The notes: generated by a model not told the origin, from the sequence alone. A stretch of 64,000 bases of DNA from Bursaphelenchus xylophilus (GCA_904066235.2 CAJFCV020000001.1:1798001-1862000), one strand, 5' to 3'; positions 1 to 11,909 are shown, numbered from the stretch's first letter. Numbers and translations: made by a program.

Positions 1-666
1 AAATGGCAAGTGTTATACACCATTGGAAAGCCCTTGAAAAATGGTGAAAGGTACCATTTTCATTTTTTGCAGAATGCCTCAGGGCAAAAAATTATAAACG
101 GTTGATTTGTCCCTTAACTAATTGCAATATCTGCTGTGGGGCAAAATAAATCTTATTTCAAAACGCTAAATGGTAAATATTGCTACTAGGTTGGCCTAAG
201 AATCATTATGAAGTTTGGCGCTTACCAGTAAAACCATTTTACATATGATATTTACTGGTTTTAAGTTTAATAACGTGAAAAAACACTTTTCACTTTTTTT
301 AATTTTGAAAAACATGTAAGTTTGATGGTTTTAACCGTAATCGACCGTTTTCTAGAAGAATTGAAGCGTTTGTAAAAGTTTAACTCAAATATTATCCTAA
401 CTGTAAGAACGCAAAATGTTTTTGCCCAAGCTGGGAATCGAACCTAGCTTGGTTTGGCTTATCAGCCTGCACAGCAACCACTGCACTATTGAAGCAACCC
501 TCTTCGTGCGTGTCCGCCCAAGAGAAAGAAAGATTTTTGTTGCGAAATGACCTAAAAATAATGAAATTTACAGTATGTCGTCGCGGAAAGGCATTCTGCA
601 AAAAATGAAACTGGTATCTAGCACCATTTTTCAAGGGCTTTCCAATGGTGTATATCACTTGTCATT
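1..666. mobile_element. Inverted-repeat element with internal tRNA-like sequence
   Basis: The first ~80 bases reappear inverted at about 588-666 with few differences, so the interval is a foldback-type element whose left end may lie outside the window. The only recognisable content between the arms is a minus-strand tRNA-like sequence at 423-496. No transposase reading frame is seen, so it is non-autonomous. Confidence 0.75.
423..496 (-). pseudogene. tRNA-like sequence (decayed tRNA)
   Basis: Read on the minus strand this has an A-box-like TAGTGCAGTGGTTGC and a B box GGTTCGATTCC at tRNA spacing. The acceptor stem pairs badly (GCTTCAA against CTTGGGC) and the T stem has a mismatch, so it is tRNA-derived rather than a working tRNA. 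The internal RNA polymerase III promoter boxes look nearly intact. It lies in the middle of the 1-666 inverted-repeat element. Confidence 0.6.
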
Positions 667-797
667 TGGTGAGGGTTCGTTTGTACACTTCCCTAGTAAG
701 GTGGCATGAATTTTTTTTCATGTTCAAAATGAAAGGTGACATAATATACGATGAAAAATTTCCTTTTAATTTTCAGAATGAAAAGTAAAAAGATTTA

Positions 798-948
798 TCA
801 GTCTGTCGGGAAAATAATGAGCACTCTTTGTCGCATCGGAAATCGTATCGCTGAAGTAAAAAGCAATTTTATTTTGCGACACAATTCATTTTCTCGGTGG
901 TGTGATTTTCGATGCGACAGAGTCGTCATTATTTTCCCGACAGGCTGA
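798..948. mobile_element. MITE of family M1
   Basis: About 150 bp with terminal inverted repeats TCAGTCTGTCGGGAAAATAA and its complement. The inner sequence includes ATTCATTTTCTCGG and GATTTTCGATGCGAC. The same family recurs at about 8880, 10365, 10479, 13446, 14572, 17171, 17324, 21447, 54768 and 63631. No coding capacity is seen. Confidence 0.85.
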
Positions 949-1019
949 TTTAATATTTATTAAATTTCGAAAAATTTCACTTCCAAAAAATTAAATTCAA
1001 TGAGATTTTTTATATTATA

Positions 1020-1260
1020 CCAAAATTTGCCACTAAAAAAATTTTTTTTTTTTTGAATATGCAAATTTTTTAACAAAAAATTCAAATATGCAAATTTTTT
1101 AATTTCAAAAAAAATTTAAAAAATCTATTTTTTCCATTCTAAAAACCCAAATTCAAATCTCAAAAATTTGAATATTCAAATTTTTTATCAAAATTTGAAT
1201 ATTCAAACTTCTCAAAATTTTTTAAAAATTTGAAACCCATCGTTTATAACCCATGAAAAT
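1020..1260. repeat. AT-rich low-complexity tract with ATATGCAAAT
   Basis: Degenerate repetition of units such as TTTGAATATGCAAATTTTT. Similar tracts occur at 4440-5000, 8400-8720 and 21750-22000. No gene is visible in it. Confidence 0.6.
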
Positions 1261-1603
1261 TCAAAAATTTCAAATAAAAATTCGAAAATTATGCAGACTC
1301 TTCAAAAAAAAAGATGAAAGGCGACTTTTCGAAATCCGCCGGAAGATGAAGCCTCAAATTAAAAGGTTTGAAAATTCCCATTTCCGTTTTCGGTAGGCGC
1401 TTTTTATGTGAAATTACCTGGTCCAAGGCAGGAGGGAATCGATCCCTTTTTTCGTGGAGATGTTGGAGGTCTATTGGAAAAAAATTGAAGGCCGGCGATC
1501 GAGAAAAGAAACATCAAAACGGAATTTGAAGGCAAATTTTGCAGCAAAAATACAGTAAATATGATTCAAATTTTACAAGGAAACTGCTTTTTTCTATGAA
1601 GTA

Positions 1604-1881
1604 CAGGGTCTTACAAAAAACGTGAAGGAAAGGCTATAACTTCCGGCGGAGGCGGCGCAGAGACTTCGTATTTGAAATATGTATTTTTAAAAGACGTTAG
1701 TTTTTGTCTACAAAATAGCAAGCTTTTAAAGTGCAAACTGAGGTCGCTACGACCTTCTGAAGTAGAGGCATTCCTACCCCGAAAACCAGGTCTTTTAAAA
1801 ATCCATATTTCAAATACGAAGTCTCTGCGCCGCCTCCGCCGGAAGTTATAGCCTTTCCTTCGCGTTTTTTGTTAGACCCTG
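1604..1881. mobile_element. Mariner-like MITE, TA target site
   Basis: Inverted repeats of about 85 bp start CAGGGTCT and contain a GC-rich core (CCGGCGGAGGCGGCGCAGAG). Both ends abut TA (1602-1603 and 1882-1883). A TA target site and CAGGG-type ends are typical of Tc1/mariner-derived MITEs. The interior is about 110 bp with no transposase. Confidence 0.7.
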
Positions 1882-2365
1882 TAAAATTTTCGGTAAATTT
1901 GCACATTCAAATTTTATATCCTCAAAATAATTTGCAGGCAGACACCCAAAAAAAAGTTATAGAAACTACCTACAAGGGTTGGCAAAGCCGTTGGATGGCC
2001 AGCGGACGCTGTGCGAAGGCTCGGCGGAGACTTGGCGAAAGCTTACAATACGACCACTCTTCCTAATTTTAGCTACTACTAACGTTACTTTTATCTACAA
2101 TTGTAACATACACTCCGTTACGAAAGTATACCTACCCTATGGAAAATTGCAGTATCTAAAGTTTGGTAAGAGATATCAAAAAACTGCCAATGCCATTCGA
2201 AAGAACATGTCTTAAAACCTATTGAAGCATGGAATCAGCCCGTGGAAAAAAATTTGATCGCTTTGGGGACTATTTTAATATTGTTGGCCGTTTCAAAGTA
2301 TATATACCTACCCCTGACGGTTTTTTTACCGAAATTCGCTGCAAAAACAAAGATCTGCAACGTCG

Positions 2366-2404
2366 AAAAGTAGGAGCCCCCATAAAAGTAGTTTGCTTGT
2401 TAGT
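2366..2404. repeat. Solo end of the ACAAGGAAAGTACTT element family
   Basis: The stretch AAAGTAGGAGCCCCCATAAA followed by AGTAGTTTGCTTGTT matches the right end of the large palindromic element at 36389-38500 with a few changes. No partner end is visible nearby, so it is a fragment. Confidence 0.55.
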
Positions 2405-2611
2405 TAAATTTTTAATATCAGTTTGTCGGAAAAATAATGATTCTCTTTTACTTCAGTGGTGCGGTCAGCCCAGCGGCATTATGCACATTATTTTCCATAC
2501 AGTTTGTGGGCAAAATAGAGAATAAAGTATTTCTGAGTGTCGACTCTCACTTTTCAATCAATGCTTGGGAGTCGCACCTTGCGCAGTTTCCGTGTTGTTC
2601 CTCGGACTCAC

Positions 2612-3059
2612 AGGGGAAGTGCTCCAAGTGCGACGCTCAGATTTTCTTTAAATTTTGCACACACGTCGAGTACGGACTAAATATGAATTTCTGAAAGTTT
2701 TAGCTCGCGCTTTGCGGGCGCCGCTGACATATCGAACGATTTTTGCCGCCGAGAGAGCACGCTAAACGTGGAGAGCGGTCAGAGAGAAAACACCTTTTAG
2801 GCCATAACTTTGGCAGTTTCGTGCGGAAAATTTTGATTTTTTGTAGAAACATTATCCTTTACGGTACAAATAGGCATGAAACTTTTCGTGCCAAAATTCG
2901 GCAAAAAGTCCTAAAATTTGGCCGACTTTCCATCAAAAAATCTCGGTTGTTTCTCCAAAGCGCGAGCTAGGATTTTCGCATATATCTTAGAAAAAATTGT
3001 TCTAAATTTGGGCCAAGTTTTATCAAAATCTGAGCGTCGCACTTGGAGTACTTCCCCTT
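2612..3059. mobile_element. Inverted-repeat element, family M3
   Basis: About 450 bp ending in AGGGGAAGTGCTCCAAGTGC and its near complement. Inner arms carry GCTCGCGCTTTGC and GAGAGCGGTCAGAGAGAAAA. A second copy in opposite orientation lies at 13953-14401. Short reading frames inside it match no known protein. Confidence 0.75.
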
Positions 3060-3529
3060 CTCGGTTCCACAATGCATCGTCAAAAACGATTACTCAATAT
3101 GTAGGTGGTAGTCCAACTAGTCCGTTCGCAAAGTCGCTGAAATGATTTTGGCAACATGCTGAAAGATTTTTTACAGTGGGCGTCGCCTATTTCAGTCCGA
3201 CGACTTTTCGGAAGGCCTAGTGAAAGACTACTCAATATCTCGCAAGGCCTTGTAGATTCTGAGCTCTAACTTTCCGCAACTGATTTCGACCTGGTACCCC
3301 TTTATTTACGCCAAATTTCCGGACCATCCGACTACATATTCTACTGACAAGGGAAGTCACTTTTTTCGCAGACGGACTTCGGAACGGGACCTAGTAGGTT
3401 TCAAACCTGAAGCGTCTACGATCATACAACTGATTTCCAAAAGTGTTTACGGGGCTTCTCGGCCGAGAAAATCGACCACAAAGTTTAGCCGAAATGAGCG
3501 AATAGCCTCCTCAAAAGAAACAGCTTATT

Positions 3530-3606
3530 TCATCTGCAGTGGTGGCCGAGTGGTCAGCGCGCTCGCTTTTTGCGCCAGAAGAGGCGGGTTCGATCCCTTG
3601 CGCAGT
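3530..3606 (+). pseudogene. tRNA-like sequence, left arm of foldback
   Basis: Contains the A box TGGCCGAGTGGTCAGCGCG, typical of type II (Ser/Leu) tRNAs, and the B box GGGTTCGATCCC. The outer stem is only about four pairs (CTGC with GCAG), so a working tRNA is unlikely. An inverted copy at about 3851-3930 has a more diverged B box (AGTTCGACTTC). Confidence 0.55.
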
Positions 3607-3850
3607 TTATTTTCTTTTTTGGTTCGTAAATATTGATTTAGTATGTAAACATAAAATGTATACACTTTTGTAATTTTTTACAGTAATTTAAACATAAATT
3701 CAAACCTGAATGTTCATGAATATTGTAAAGTCAAAACAGGGCTGGGTTGATGAACATATACTTTCTAAATTTGTGTTTTATTAAAAATTGCTAATAATTA
3801 GGTTATGTGATGTTAACGGCATCTCTCTATTTGATTCAATTGTCAAAAGA

Positions 3851-3930
3851 AATGCATCCGCAGACGACCGAAGTCGAACTCACGTCTTCTGGCGCAAAAA
3901 GCGAGCGCGCTGACCACTCGGCCACCACTG
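3851..3930 (-). pseudogene. tRNA-like sequence, right arm of foldback
   Basis: Minus-strand partner of the sequence at 3530-3606, with an identical A-box region and a B box altered to AGTTCGACTTC. It is part of the inverted arm, not an independent gene. Confidence 0.5.
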
Positions 3931-4439
3931 CAGATGAAATAAGCTGTTTCTTTTGAGGAGGCTATTCGCTCATTTCGGCTAAACCTTTGTGGTCGATTTT
4001 CTCGGCCGAGAAGCCCCGTAAACACTTTTGGAAATCAGTTTTATGATCGCAGACACTTCACGTTTGAAACCTACTAGGTGCCGTTCCAAAGTCCGTCTGC
4101 GAAAAAAGTGACTTCCCTTGTGAGGCAACTCGACAAACCCGAATAAACTCGGAAACTTTTGTGCGGACAAAAGGAACTCGTGACTTGTTTTGCAAATCAA
4201 AGCCAGGAGGTAAAAATGGCTTTTTCCAACAAAATTTCGTCTGAAAGGACTACCGTACTCCTCGCTTTGGTAACATATTGCGTGGTGGCGACACGCTCCT
4301 AGAGTGCGAAAAAAACCCCATTACCCGCGCCGAGGCCATAAAAAATCGAGGGCGCAGCGATTTTTTTCCAAACAAAGGAAATACCCAATCCAGTGGAAAA
4401 TTGCATGCTCAATTTGCAGTAAACCTTCTGACAATGAGT

Positions 4440-5000
4440 TTTTTGGTGAAATATGCAAATTTAGAAGGTGAAAATTTGAATATGCAAATTTCTTGGAATT
4501 TTGAAAATGCTTGATTCAGATTCTTTGGAAACGCCATAAGCTCAAATTTCAATTTTTTGAATATGCAAATTTTTTCGCAAATTTAAAATTTGGATATGCA
4601 AATTTTGAAAAATTTTTTAGACCTTTGAAATACTGATTCTGATGTTTTTTTGGCAATAAAATTAAATATGCAAATTTTTTGAATAAGCAAATTTTTGAAA
4701 ATAAAACATTTGAATATGCAAATTAAGATAAGCGTAAAATGTGAATGTGAAAATTTTGAAAAAAATTGAGCCTCAAGAAATACATAATTTTATGTCTATC
4801 TTGCACATAAAATGCTCAAATTTTAATTTTCACAAAATGAAAATTTTTGAAAAAATTTGAATATTCAAATTTTTGTAATCATCGATAAAATAGAATCAGG
4901 GTGATTACATTTTTTTTATTTCAAACATTCGATTCTTCAAAAAAAAAATTAAATATGCAAATTTTTTTATCATAAAATTTGAATATGCAAATTTACCAAA
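4440..5000. repeat. ATATGCAAAT-rich tract
   Basis: Irregular repetition of AATTTGAATATGCAAATTT. It resembles the tracts at 1020-1260 and 8400-8720. No gene is seen. Confidence 0.55.
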
Positions 5001-5059
5001 AACTTCATTGCGTAAAAATCCCCATTCCCCAAAAAAAATTTCACTGTTTTCTATGCAAA

Positions 5060-6185
5060 TTCCCGTTGAGGGGAATGTTTTCCAACTCGTCTTTGTTTTC
5101 TTAACTTTATTTGAATTAATAATCATGAACAAGGTACTTGGTTGAATAAATAAACTGATAAGGATACTCTGGTCGCTGTTGATATCAGTAGTGTTATTGC
5201 GGAAAGACTGGGTTCGTTTTGCGGAAAGAGCGGAAGTTTAGGAGCGTTGGTTGACAGAGGCAGATTTTACCGTGCTGATAATTGGAGATGAAGAAGAAAC
5301 TTGAAAAATAAGATAATGGCTATGACAAAGAAATGAATTTTAGCAACTTTTCGAAGCGTTGAGAGTACAGTAACTTTATAAAAATAGGATGAAAACGGGT
5401 GAAAATGTATTTGGCAGAAGATTTGGGGATAGCTAGTATGAATTGCTTGTTATGGCAAGCACCTCATCGCTAGTAGCAAACTTCTTAGTGCGGATCTTAG
5501 AACATGACTGTTGCTATTTTTTACCATAAAGTTAATAACGATTGCGACTACACCGCCTATGATACTACAGCAACTTTACAAAGTCCAACACTTGCCAATA
5601 CCTAGTATAATATCGCTTTTTATCAAAACTTCTCCAAAGCCAGTAGGAAATGTTTTAGTACAAGTGATAGACTAGTCTTTCAGCTATAAATTGATGCATA
5701 CTGTATGCTTTTATCTTAAATGGCGCACAGGATATTACATAAACACTAAAAAAGTCCAAACTCGTAAAGGTGTCTAGTACAATATCGGTTTCTGTGGACT
5801 GACTGTTTCCGTTCAAACTAATTAACATGCAGCAGAAGATTGCATATATGTTTAGCTTCTATTTGATGTACATCTCATATTTCTTGATACAGTACCCTCG
5901 AAGATATTGAACTTTCTTTAGAAACCACCAAAATTGCCGGAAAATCGAATTTTCAAAAGTTCTCCCCAAATTTCCTAAGAAAACCTCTATCCTCCTGTTA
6001 TTTCAACCCCATTGATGTCTAATGGATCCAATGGTAAAGCTACTGTACTATTCAACACATCAAAAATTGCAAAAATTCGCCAAAAGTCGGAAAAAATTAT
6101 AATATATAGGACAAACATGACGGAAAGCACAATATACAAATAAATTATATATAATTGATGATTGTAGAAGGTCACGGTGAAAAAT
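5060..6185. other. Non-coding stretch, nothing recognised
   Basis: No open frame of convincing length, no inverted repeat and no RNA gene was seen. The sequence looks less repetitive than its surroundings. Confidence 0.4.
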
Positions 6186-6189
6186 TGTA

Positions 6190-6610
6190 GCGAAAAAACG
6201 GATTGATAAGCTATTGGGAGGTCAAAAAGTCAATTTTGAATTTTTTTTAAAAATTCAAATTTCCCGCCAAAAATCTACCGTAGTCAAAAATGATTACATT
6301 AAGGCGAGAGGTGGTAAATTTTGTAGCGTCAAAAATAAGTTGTAGCTAAAATTCAGAGAAAAAAATCGATTTCCAGATCTTCGATTTTTTGAAATTTCAA
6401 ATTTCCCGCCAAAAATCTACCGTATCCAAAAATGATTACACCAAGGTGAGGTGGTAAACTTTTAGTAATATTGTGGCTTCACAACTAATTTTTAGTCAAA
6501 ATTCAGCCAAAAAATCGATTTTCAAACCTTTGATTTTTTCGAAAATTCAAATCTCCCGCCAAAAAATTAATTTTTCAAATTTCAAATTTCCCGCCAAAAT
6601 CCTACCGTAA
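6190..6610. repeat. Tandem repeat of about 140 bp
   Basis: The unit carries TCAAATTTCCCGCCAAAAAT followed by CTACCGTA and GATTACA, seen at about 6250, 6393, 6541 and (partly) 6574. It lies just beyond the 3' end of the ground-like gene. Confidence 0.6.
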
Positions 6611-6682
6611 CCCTCTAATCACTAAACGGCAAAAACATGAAAATAATAGTCATAAAAAAGTCATAATATGGTCTACAGCTGC

Positions 6683-9225
6683 TCAGTCCTCCCATGTTAG
6701 CGAGTGGCGGTCGTTGACTCGGAGCTGACAATTCCTCTTCCCATACCAGTTCACGTACGCAAACTCCGAGTTCGAAACGATCGAATTGAACCGTCCGCCG
6801 AACTTGGCCGCCGCTTCGGACTCGATTTTGCGCGCCGCGTCCAGGTTGTCGCCCGACGACACTAGCGCCGTCTCGACGATTTTGCGCAAGTCGGCGTCCT
6901 CGCAGTTCAGCGACGCCTCGTCCACTTCGACGTTCACGTTGTTCGTGGCGGCCGCGTCTTCGGTGGCTTCGGATGTGTAGCCAGTGTCCGTGGGAGGCTT
7001 ACCCTCGTAGTTGGGCTTCTGCTCCGGAGCCGGTGGAGGAGGAGGCGGCTCGTGGACGGTGTAGTCGGTGGAGGCGGGAGTGGACGCGGTGAACGCTGCA
7101 AAATAGAAGTTTTGAAAAATATGATGAAGAAGATGGGAAGGAAACTGAATTGTAAGATTGGAAATGCTTCAAAAAGTCTAGTAGACATTAAATTTTAAGC
7201 CTAAATACAGTTGATATATAAAAATTGCGTTTTTTCCACGTTTAAGTCAGCATTTTTTTCATCTTCAGGTAGAACTACTAGATTTTTACGTAACTTGGCA
7301 AAAATTAAGAATTGACTTTTCTATGGCATATTCGAGATTTTTGGCTTATGTTTTGAAGCTAAAAATCTCAAACCAAGCGCCTTCTGGACTAAAAAATCAA
7401 AACAAATCCGAAAGACTATCTGATATGCGAAGAGTCGGCCAGCGAAAGCAAAAAATTGAAAAAATAGGATGTGACATGTTATACGATGAAGATTTTTTTC
7501 CAAATTATGCGGGCTGTAGTTATTCCCGTTTTTATTTTTCAACTTTTAAAAAAATTTTCATCGCATAGCATACACCTATAATATGTTTCAAGTTCAAAAA
7601 ATTTTCCATCGTATAACATGTCACACCTTATTTTTTCAATTTTCAAAAAAATTTCAATCGTATAACATGTCACCCTTTGCTTTTTGAATTTTCTAAGAAC
7701 TTTTTGTCGTATAACATGTCACACCTTATTTTTCTATTTTTCAAAAAAATTTCCATCGTATAACATGTCACCCCTTGTTTTTTCAATTTTCTGGGAAGTT
7801 TTTGTCGTATAAAATGTCACACCTTAATTTTTCAATTTTCAAAAAAATTTCCATCGTATAACATGTCACAAAGATTCAAAACATTTTTCATCGTATAAAA
7901 CGTCACACCTTAATTTTTCAACTTTCTAAAAACGGGAGGAGTCCAATGAACAAAATCCAACTTACATCCTTGATCATAGCTATTGGGCTTTCCGTAGATT
8001 CCTCCCGCACCGTTCGTTGCGTGCTGCTCCTCGCGGAAGTCGTCGTAGCTGCTCTCGATTTCGCTGGCCGGGTCCGGGGGTGGCAGATTTTGCGGGACAT
8101 AAGCGCCCGCCCCGCCCGTCGGCTGGTTGTTGTAGCTGGGCTGGCTGTTGTAGTTGGGCGCCGGAACGTAGCGTGGTGGTGGCGGTGGTGGAGGCGGTGG
8201 GGGCTGGGCAAGAGGCGGCGAGATTATGCTGATTTGAGGCGCTGGGATTGAAGCGCCGCAACCGCCGCTGGAGGCGCCACAGCCCGGCGATGGCGCGGGC
8301 AGAGGGCGGGGATAGCTGGCCTGCGGTGCGGCGTAGGAGCCGCCGGCGTAGGAGGAGGCGTAGCTGAAAGCGTTTGGGTGAATATGGAAATTTTGCAAGG
8401 GAAATTTTAATATGCAAATTACGGGAAAGGAAATTTTAATTTTCAAATTTTTTAAAATTAGAATTTTTTTACAGAAATAGTTTCTCTCTTATAGTTTCTA
8501 TAAGAGATTTTTAGAAATTTCTAGAAATTTGAATATTCAAATTTTAGAAAGGTGAATTTGAATATGTAAATTTTTGAAAATGAATTTTTTTTAGAAAAAC
8601 TTGTTATTAGCGACTTCGAAAAATTTTTGAAAAATTGAATATGCAAATTTTTTGAAGCATAAATTTGAATAATTTTGAATATTCAAATTTTTCAAGGTAG
8701 ATTTTTTAGCAAATTTTTTTGAATTTGAAATAACTCCAGAATAACATACAGCAAACTCTCAAAAAAATATTAATATTTAGGCATGCAAATTTTTCTAAAC
8801 TATGTGCGAAATTTCAAAAAAATCCTTTTTTGTGTTGAAAATTGTCAGTTAGAAGACCCTAAGCATCCATATTTTTCACTCTGTCGGGAAAATAATGAGC
8901 ACAATATCGTTACGCCGATCGTGTCGCTGAAGTGAAAATCAATTTGATTTTGTCGCAACACAATTCATTTTCTCGGCGGCGATGCGATTTTCGCTGCGAC
9001 ATTGTGCTCATTATTTTCCCAACAAACTGACACATCAAACAAACTGAGTTTTCAATCTCAAACCCTTCCTCACCTCCCACCAGGACAAACGGGGACCGAC
9101 GGGGCACAGGAGGCAGCGGCCGACGGACAACATGCCGCGCCGCCGCCACCGCCGCCTATGCAGGCCAACGAGCAGCCTATCATCATGTTCAGGAACGCGA
9201 GCCGTCTGTAGAAGGCTTTGGGCAT
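6683..9225 (-). CDS. Ground-like (GRL) domain secreted protein
   Basis: Three exons, 9225-9074, 8363-7966 and 7095-6683, join in frame (phases 2 then 1) to give 320 residues. The N-terminus has a short hydrophobic stretch (LAFLNMMIGCSLA), then glycines and a Cys/Pro segment with CCPS. The middle is Pro-, Gly-, Tyr- and Ser-rich with a run of ten prolines. The last ~85 residues match the ground-like domain: a Cys before DLRKIVE, then AARKIESEAAAKFGGRF, EFAYVNW and a further Cys. In known nematodes GRL proteins are hedgehog-related secreted proteins of cuticle and epithelia. The second intron holds a ~50-bp tandem repeat and the first holds an M1 element. The ATG at 9225 lies 15 bases after a good acceptor (TTTTGCAG), so an upstream exon is possible. 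Confidence 0.85.
7470..7915. repeat. Tandem ~50-bp repeat in a GRL intron
   Basis: About seven copies of a unit containing CGTATAACATGTCACACCTT and a TTTTTCAATTTTC spacer. One unit at the left edge (near 7471) is inverted relative to the rest, so the array could fold back. A single diverged unit also occurs near 740. Confidence 0.75.
8880..9030. mobile_element. MITE of family M1 (in GRL intron 1)
   Basis: Ends CTGTCGGGAAAATAATGAGC and, at the right, the slightly mutated TTATTTTCCCAACAAACTGA. It sits inside the first intron of the ground-like gene. Confidence 0.8.
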
Positions 9226-9339
9226 GTTGCCGGGGATCTGCAAAAGACGAAATATTGGGTGTTTCGGGAGTGAAATGTTACCGCGAAAAATTTTTTTTAT
9301 AACTCGAAGTAATAAATTGTAGGAGAAAAAATTGTAAAA

Positions 9340-9790
9340 TTCGAGAAAGTCCGCTCTGTTCGTCGTTGTATAGATGAGGGAAGCTAAAAGAAGGCTTAAT
9401 TATAATACTATAAATAATAAGATTGATTGGGTCCTAGTATAGCTTTATCACCTATTTTGAGGCGTTTTACATGTACTCACATCAATAATGTCTAGATGAA
9501 AGTAACGGATCATCCTTTTTTTCTGAAATTTTGGTTTTTTATATGTTACAATGACTCAGAGTAAAGAAAACTAACGTTAGAAATAGCTAAAATTAGCGAA
9601 AGTGGGCATATTGCAAGTCTTCGCCGAGCATTCGCCGAGCCTTCGCCGAGCATCCAACGGCTTTGTGAGGCCTCGTAGACACTTACTATAACCCTTTTTT
9701 TGGGGGGTCCACCTGCCCTACGCCCCGTACCGATCGATTTTTTGTTGACCCGAACTGTCGCCGACCCGAAAGAAAAGTCATAAGGCGGGG
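9340..9790. repeat. Dispersed repeat R3 (single arm)
   Basis: Matches the arms of the inverted repeat at 18065-19765. Shared segments include CTTCGCCGAGC repeats, CAACGGCTTTG and TTGACCCGAACTGTCG. A shorter, more diverged piece lies at about 1958-2060. No protein is recognised. Confidence 0.65.
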
Positions 9791-9951
9791 AAAAAATTGT
9801 AAAATACGGTGCTTCTAATTCTAATCCAAAGTTTTTTTTAGACCGATAGAAGTGACAAGTCAAGTCTAAAAATACAATGTAACCTGTGTATAACAAACCC
9901 CGTTCATAACAGAAGATTTATGAGATCCCTAGCTTCTTGTCCCCCCTTACC

Positions 9952-10226
9952 CCAACCCTCCTCAAAATCGACCGCAAAATAAATAATTTATCGTCCAAAA
10001 CGCTCATCAACACCGCAACCAAAACCAATTCGACTCCGCGACGCCAACTCTCGGCGATGTGACGCCTCTTGAAGCCGGGCGGCGGCTTCAACGACACCCT
10101 CCCCTCTTCGGCATTAGCGAACCGCATCAAGCACCTCTTTCGCTGCGTGTTCAACAAGCCGCCTCTGCCGCAGTTTTGTTCTCGACGATTGTTTTTTTTG
10201 TTCGGCATGATCCAAGAGCTTCGCAA
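9952..10226 (-). CDS. Candidate 5' exon of the GRL gene
   Basis: A GC-rich minus-strand open frame (with ATGs from 10226 to about 10130) ends at a consensus donor GTAAGG near 9951. Joined in phase 0 to the acceptor at about 9241, it reads through IPGN into the GRL start. It contains FKRRHIAESWRRG and a hydrophobic stretch VELVLVAVLMSVL. No family is recognised. The same DNA is also open on the plus strand, so this exon is only a possibility. Confidence 0.3.
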
Positions 10227-10364
10227 AAATACGAGAAAAGAAGCGCGAGAAGTGGGGGAGAGTCAAGAGGTTCAATATTTCGTTACGTTCTGGATTTGAA
10301 TTTATTTTTAATTTAGATTTAAAGTAAATATTACAAAATTGGAATAGATTGGAGATTATGTATT

Positions 10365-10476
10365 AGTCTGTCGGGAAAATAATGAGCACTCTGTCGCAGC
10401 GAAAGTCGCAATGTGCTAGCGAAAAAATCAGCGAAATTTCGCTCATTATTTCTCATTATTTTCCCGACAAATTGAT
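10365..10476. mobile_element. Short M1 element
   Basis: M1 left end AGTCTGTCGGGAAAATAATG and a right end TTATTTTCCCGACAAATTGA, internally shortened to ~112 bp. It is directly followed by a full copy. Confidence 0.75.
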
Positions 10477-10478
10477 AT

Positions 10479-10626
10479 CAGTCTGTCGGGAAAATAATAA
10501 GCACTCTGTCGCTGCGAAAATCGCATGAGAAAATGAATGGCGTCGCGACAAAATCAAATTGCTTTTCACTTCGGTGATGCGATTGGCGATGCGATATTGT
10601 GCTCATTATTTTCCCGACAGACTGAT
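10479..10626. mobile_element. M1 element
   Basis: Full-length M1 copy with both terminal repeats, three bases from the short copy on its left. Confidence 0.85.
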
Positions 10627-10699
10627 ACTACGCCGTTTCGCACTTGGGGTATATTGCTTGTAAGGCAATGTTGCTACTTACAAATCCTTGCAGAAAGTC

Positions 10700-10930
10700 G
10701 CTGGAACGATTTCGGCGACGTGCACTGTGCAAAAACAAAAGTTCATTCTGCACTGTGCAATTTGTTGTTTTTGCACCGTGCAGTATTCACATTTTCATAA
10801 AACGCCTGGATTTTTCGTCGAGTTCCGCACTGTGCAGGAAGAAAGGTCAACTGCACAGTGCATTTGATTTTTCAAACAAAATCGCTGCAATTGCAAGCTT
10901 TTAGCGAATTGCACGGTGCAAATGTCCACG
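10700..10930. repeat. GCACTGTGC palindrome cluster
   Basis: Several copies of TGCACTGTGCAA and its variants (GCACGGTGC, GCACAGTGC) in both orientations. The same short palindromes occur at 14510-14560, 15600-15720, 41250-41285, 52555-52810 and 63390-63480. They look like parts of degraded inverted-repeat elements. Confidence 0.55.
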
Positions 10931-10999
10931 CACTTTATGAAAATGCTAATAGTAAATTCCAGGGTAAATGATGAAAAAACAAAGTCTGTAAAAATCATG

Positions 11000-11900
11000 C
11001 AGCCAACAAAGTTAGCAATGTAAAAATACGTAGCCAAAAATGGAGATTTGACTTGTTCTCGGAGAAAGAAATATTCATAAAAAGGAAGTGCTCGCTCACA
11101 TGTTCTATTAATCCACGCGCAGCAGCCTTCACCCATTATTTTCCCGACAGCCCTATAAAAAATCAAAAAAAAATAATTCCTTCTTCGCAGACAAACATAT
11201 TCAAATTTCCCGTCGAAATCCCGCAAAACCGCATCCCTCCGGCTAAAAACACCTCGCCTCTCCAGCGGCGGGAACCCGCTCTCCACCCCAAAAATGACCT
11301 ATACCAATAAATTTTAATTACAATCGGAACAAAACAATAATTTTCCAGTTTGGTCCACCCCTTCGCTCGGATCTTAATTAGACAGTGCGGACGGCGGAGA
11401 AACCAGCTTAAAACACAATATTGGATATTCTAATTGGTGGGCAGTAACGGCGCAGAAAATGGGGATCACAAACGAATGTCATCAAATGATAATATTCCGT
11501 CTGGAAGCCGATGAAACATTAAGCGTTTAATTGGTCGTTTAGTGGAGGAGACGAGGGAAAAATGTGTGGAAAAGTTTTGTAGAGCGAGGTTCTATAATTT
11601 TTAAGGAAACAGTAAATTAAATTAAAGTTAATATTTGGCGCAAAAAGACCTGAGAATTTGCACAGTGCGAGTTTGTTGGGTTTTGGCATGTCGCGACAGA
11701 AAAGTCTGCCGCATTTTTGTTTTTTTTTAGCCTTACGTCGCGCGATTCTCATTTTTCGCAGCGACAAGTCATTACTTTCAGAGTGCGCCGGAATTTGGGC
11801 CGCGAAAAATTCTCAGGACTTTTTCCGCCGAGCTCGATTTTTTCAATTGTCATCGGGAAGTTTATACTGCTCCTTACAATAAGTATCTATATTTTCTGAA
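11000..11900. other. Non-coding, mostly unclassified
   Basis: A solo M1 end (CATTATTTTCCCGACAGCC) lies at about 11136-11155. Otherwise only short uninformative frames were seen. Confidence 0.4.
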
Positions 11901-11909
11901 AGCCAGCTT

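Larger units (their letters stand above)
3350..4117. mobile_element. Foldback element with a tRNA-like sequence in each arm
   Basis: Positions 3350-3606 reappear inverted at about 3855-4117 with roughly 90 percent identity by eye, around a ~245-bp AT-rich spacer. Each arm carries the same tRNA-like segment at its inner end. The frames inside are shadows of the repeat. Confidence 0.75.

Noticed and set aside
7540..7910. CRISPR-like array of ~50-bp units
   Set aside because: Units are contiguous tandem repeats with no unique spacers, inside a eukaryotic intron.
7946..8251. Open frames on both strands across the proline-rich GRL exon
   Set aside because: Low-complexity GC-rich coding DNA opens several frames. 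Only the 8363-7966 minus frame has matching splice phases and the ground-like domain downstream.
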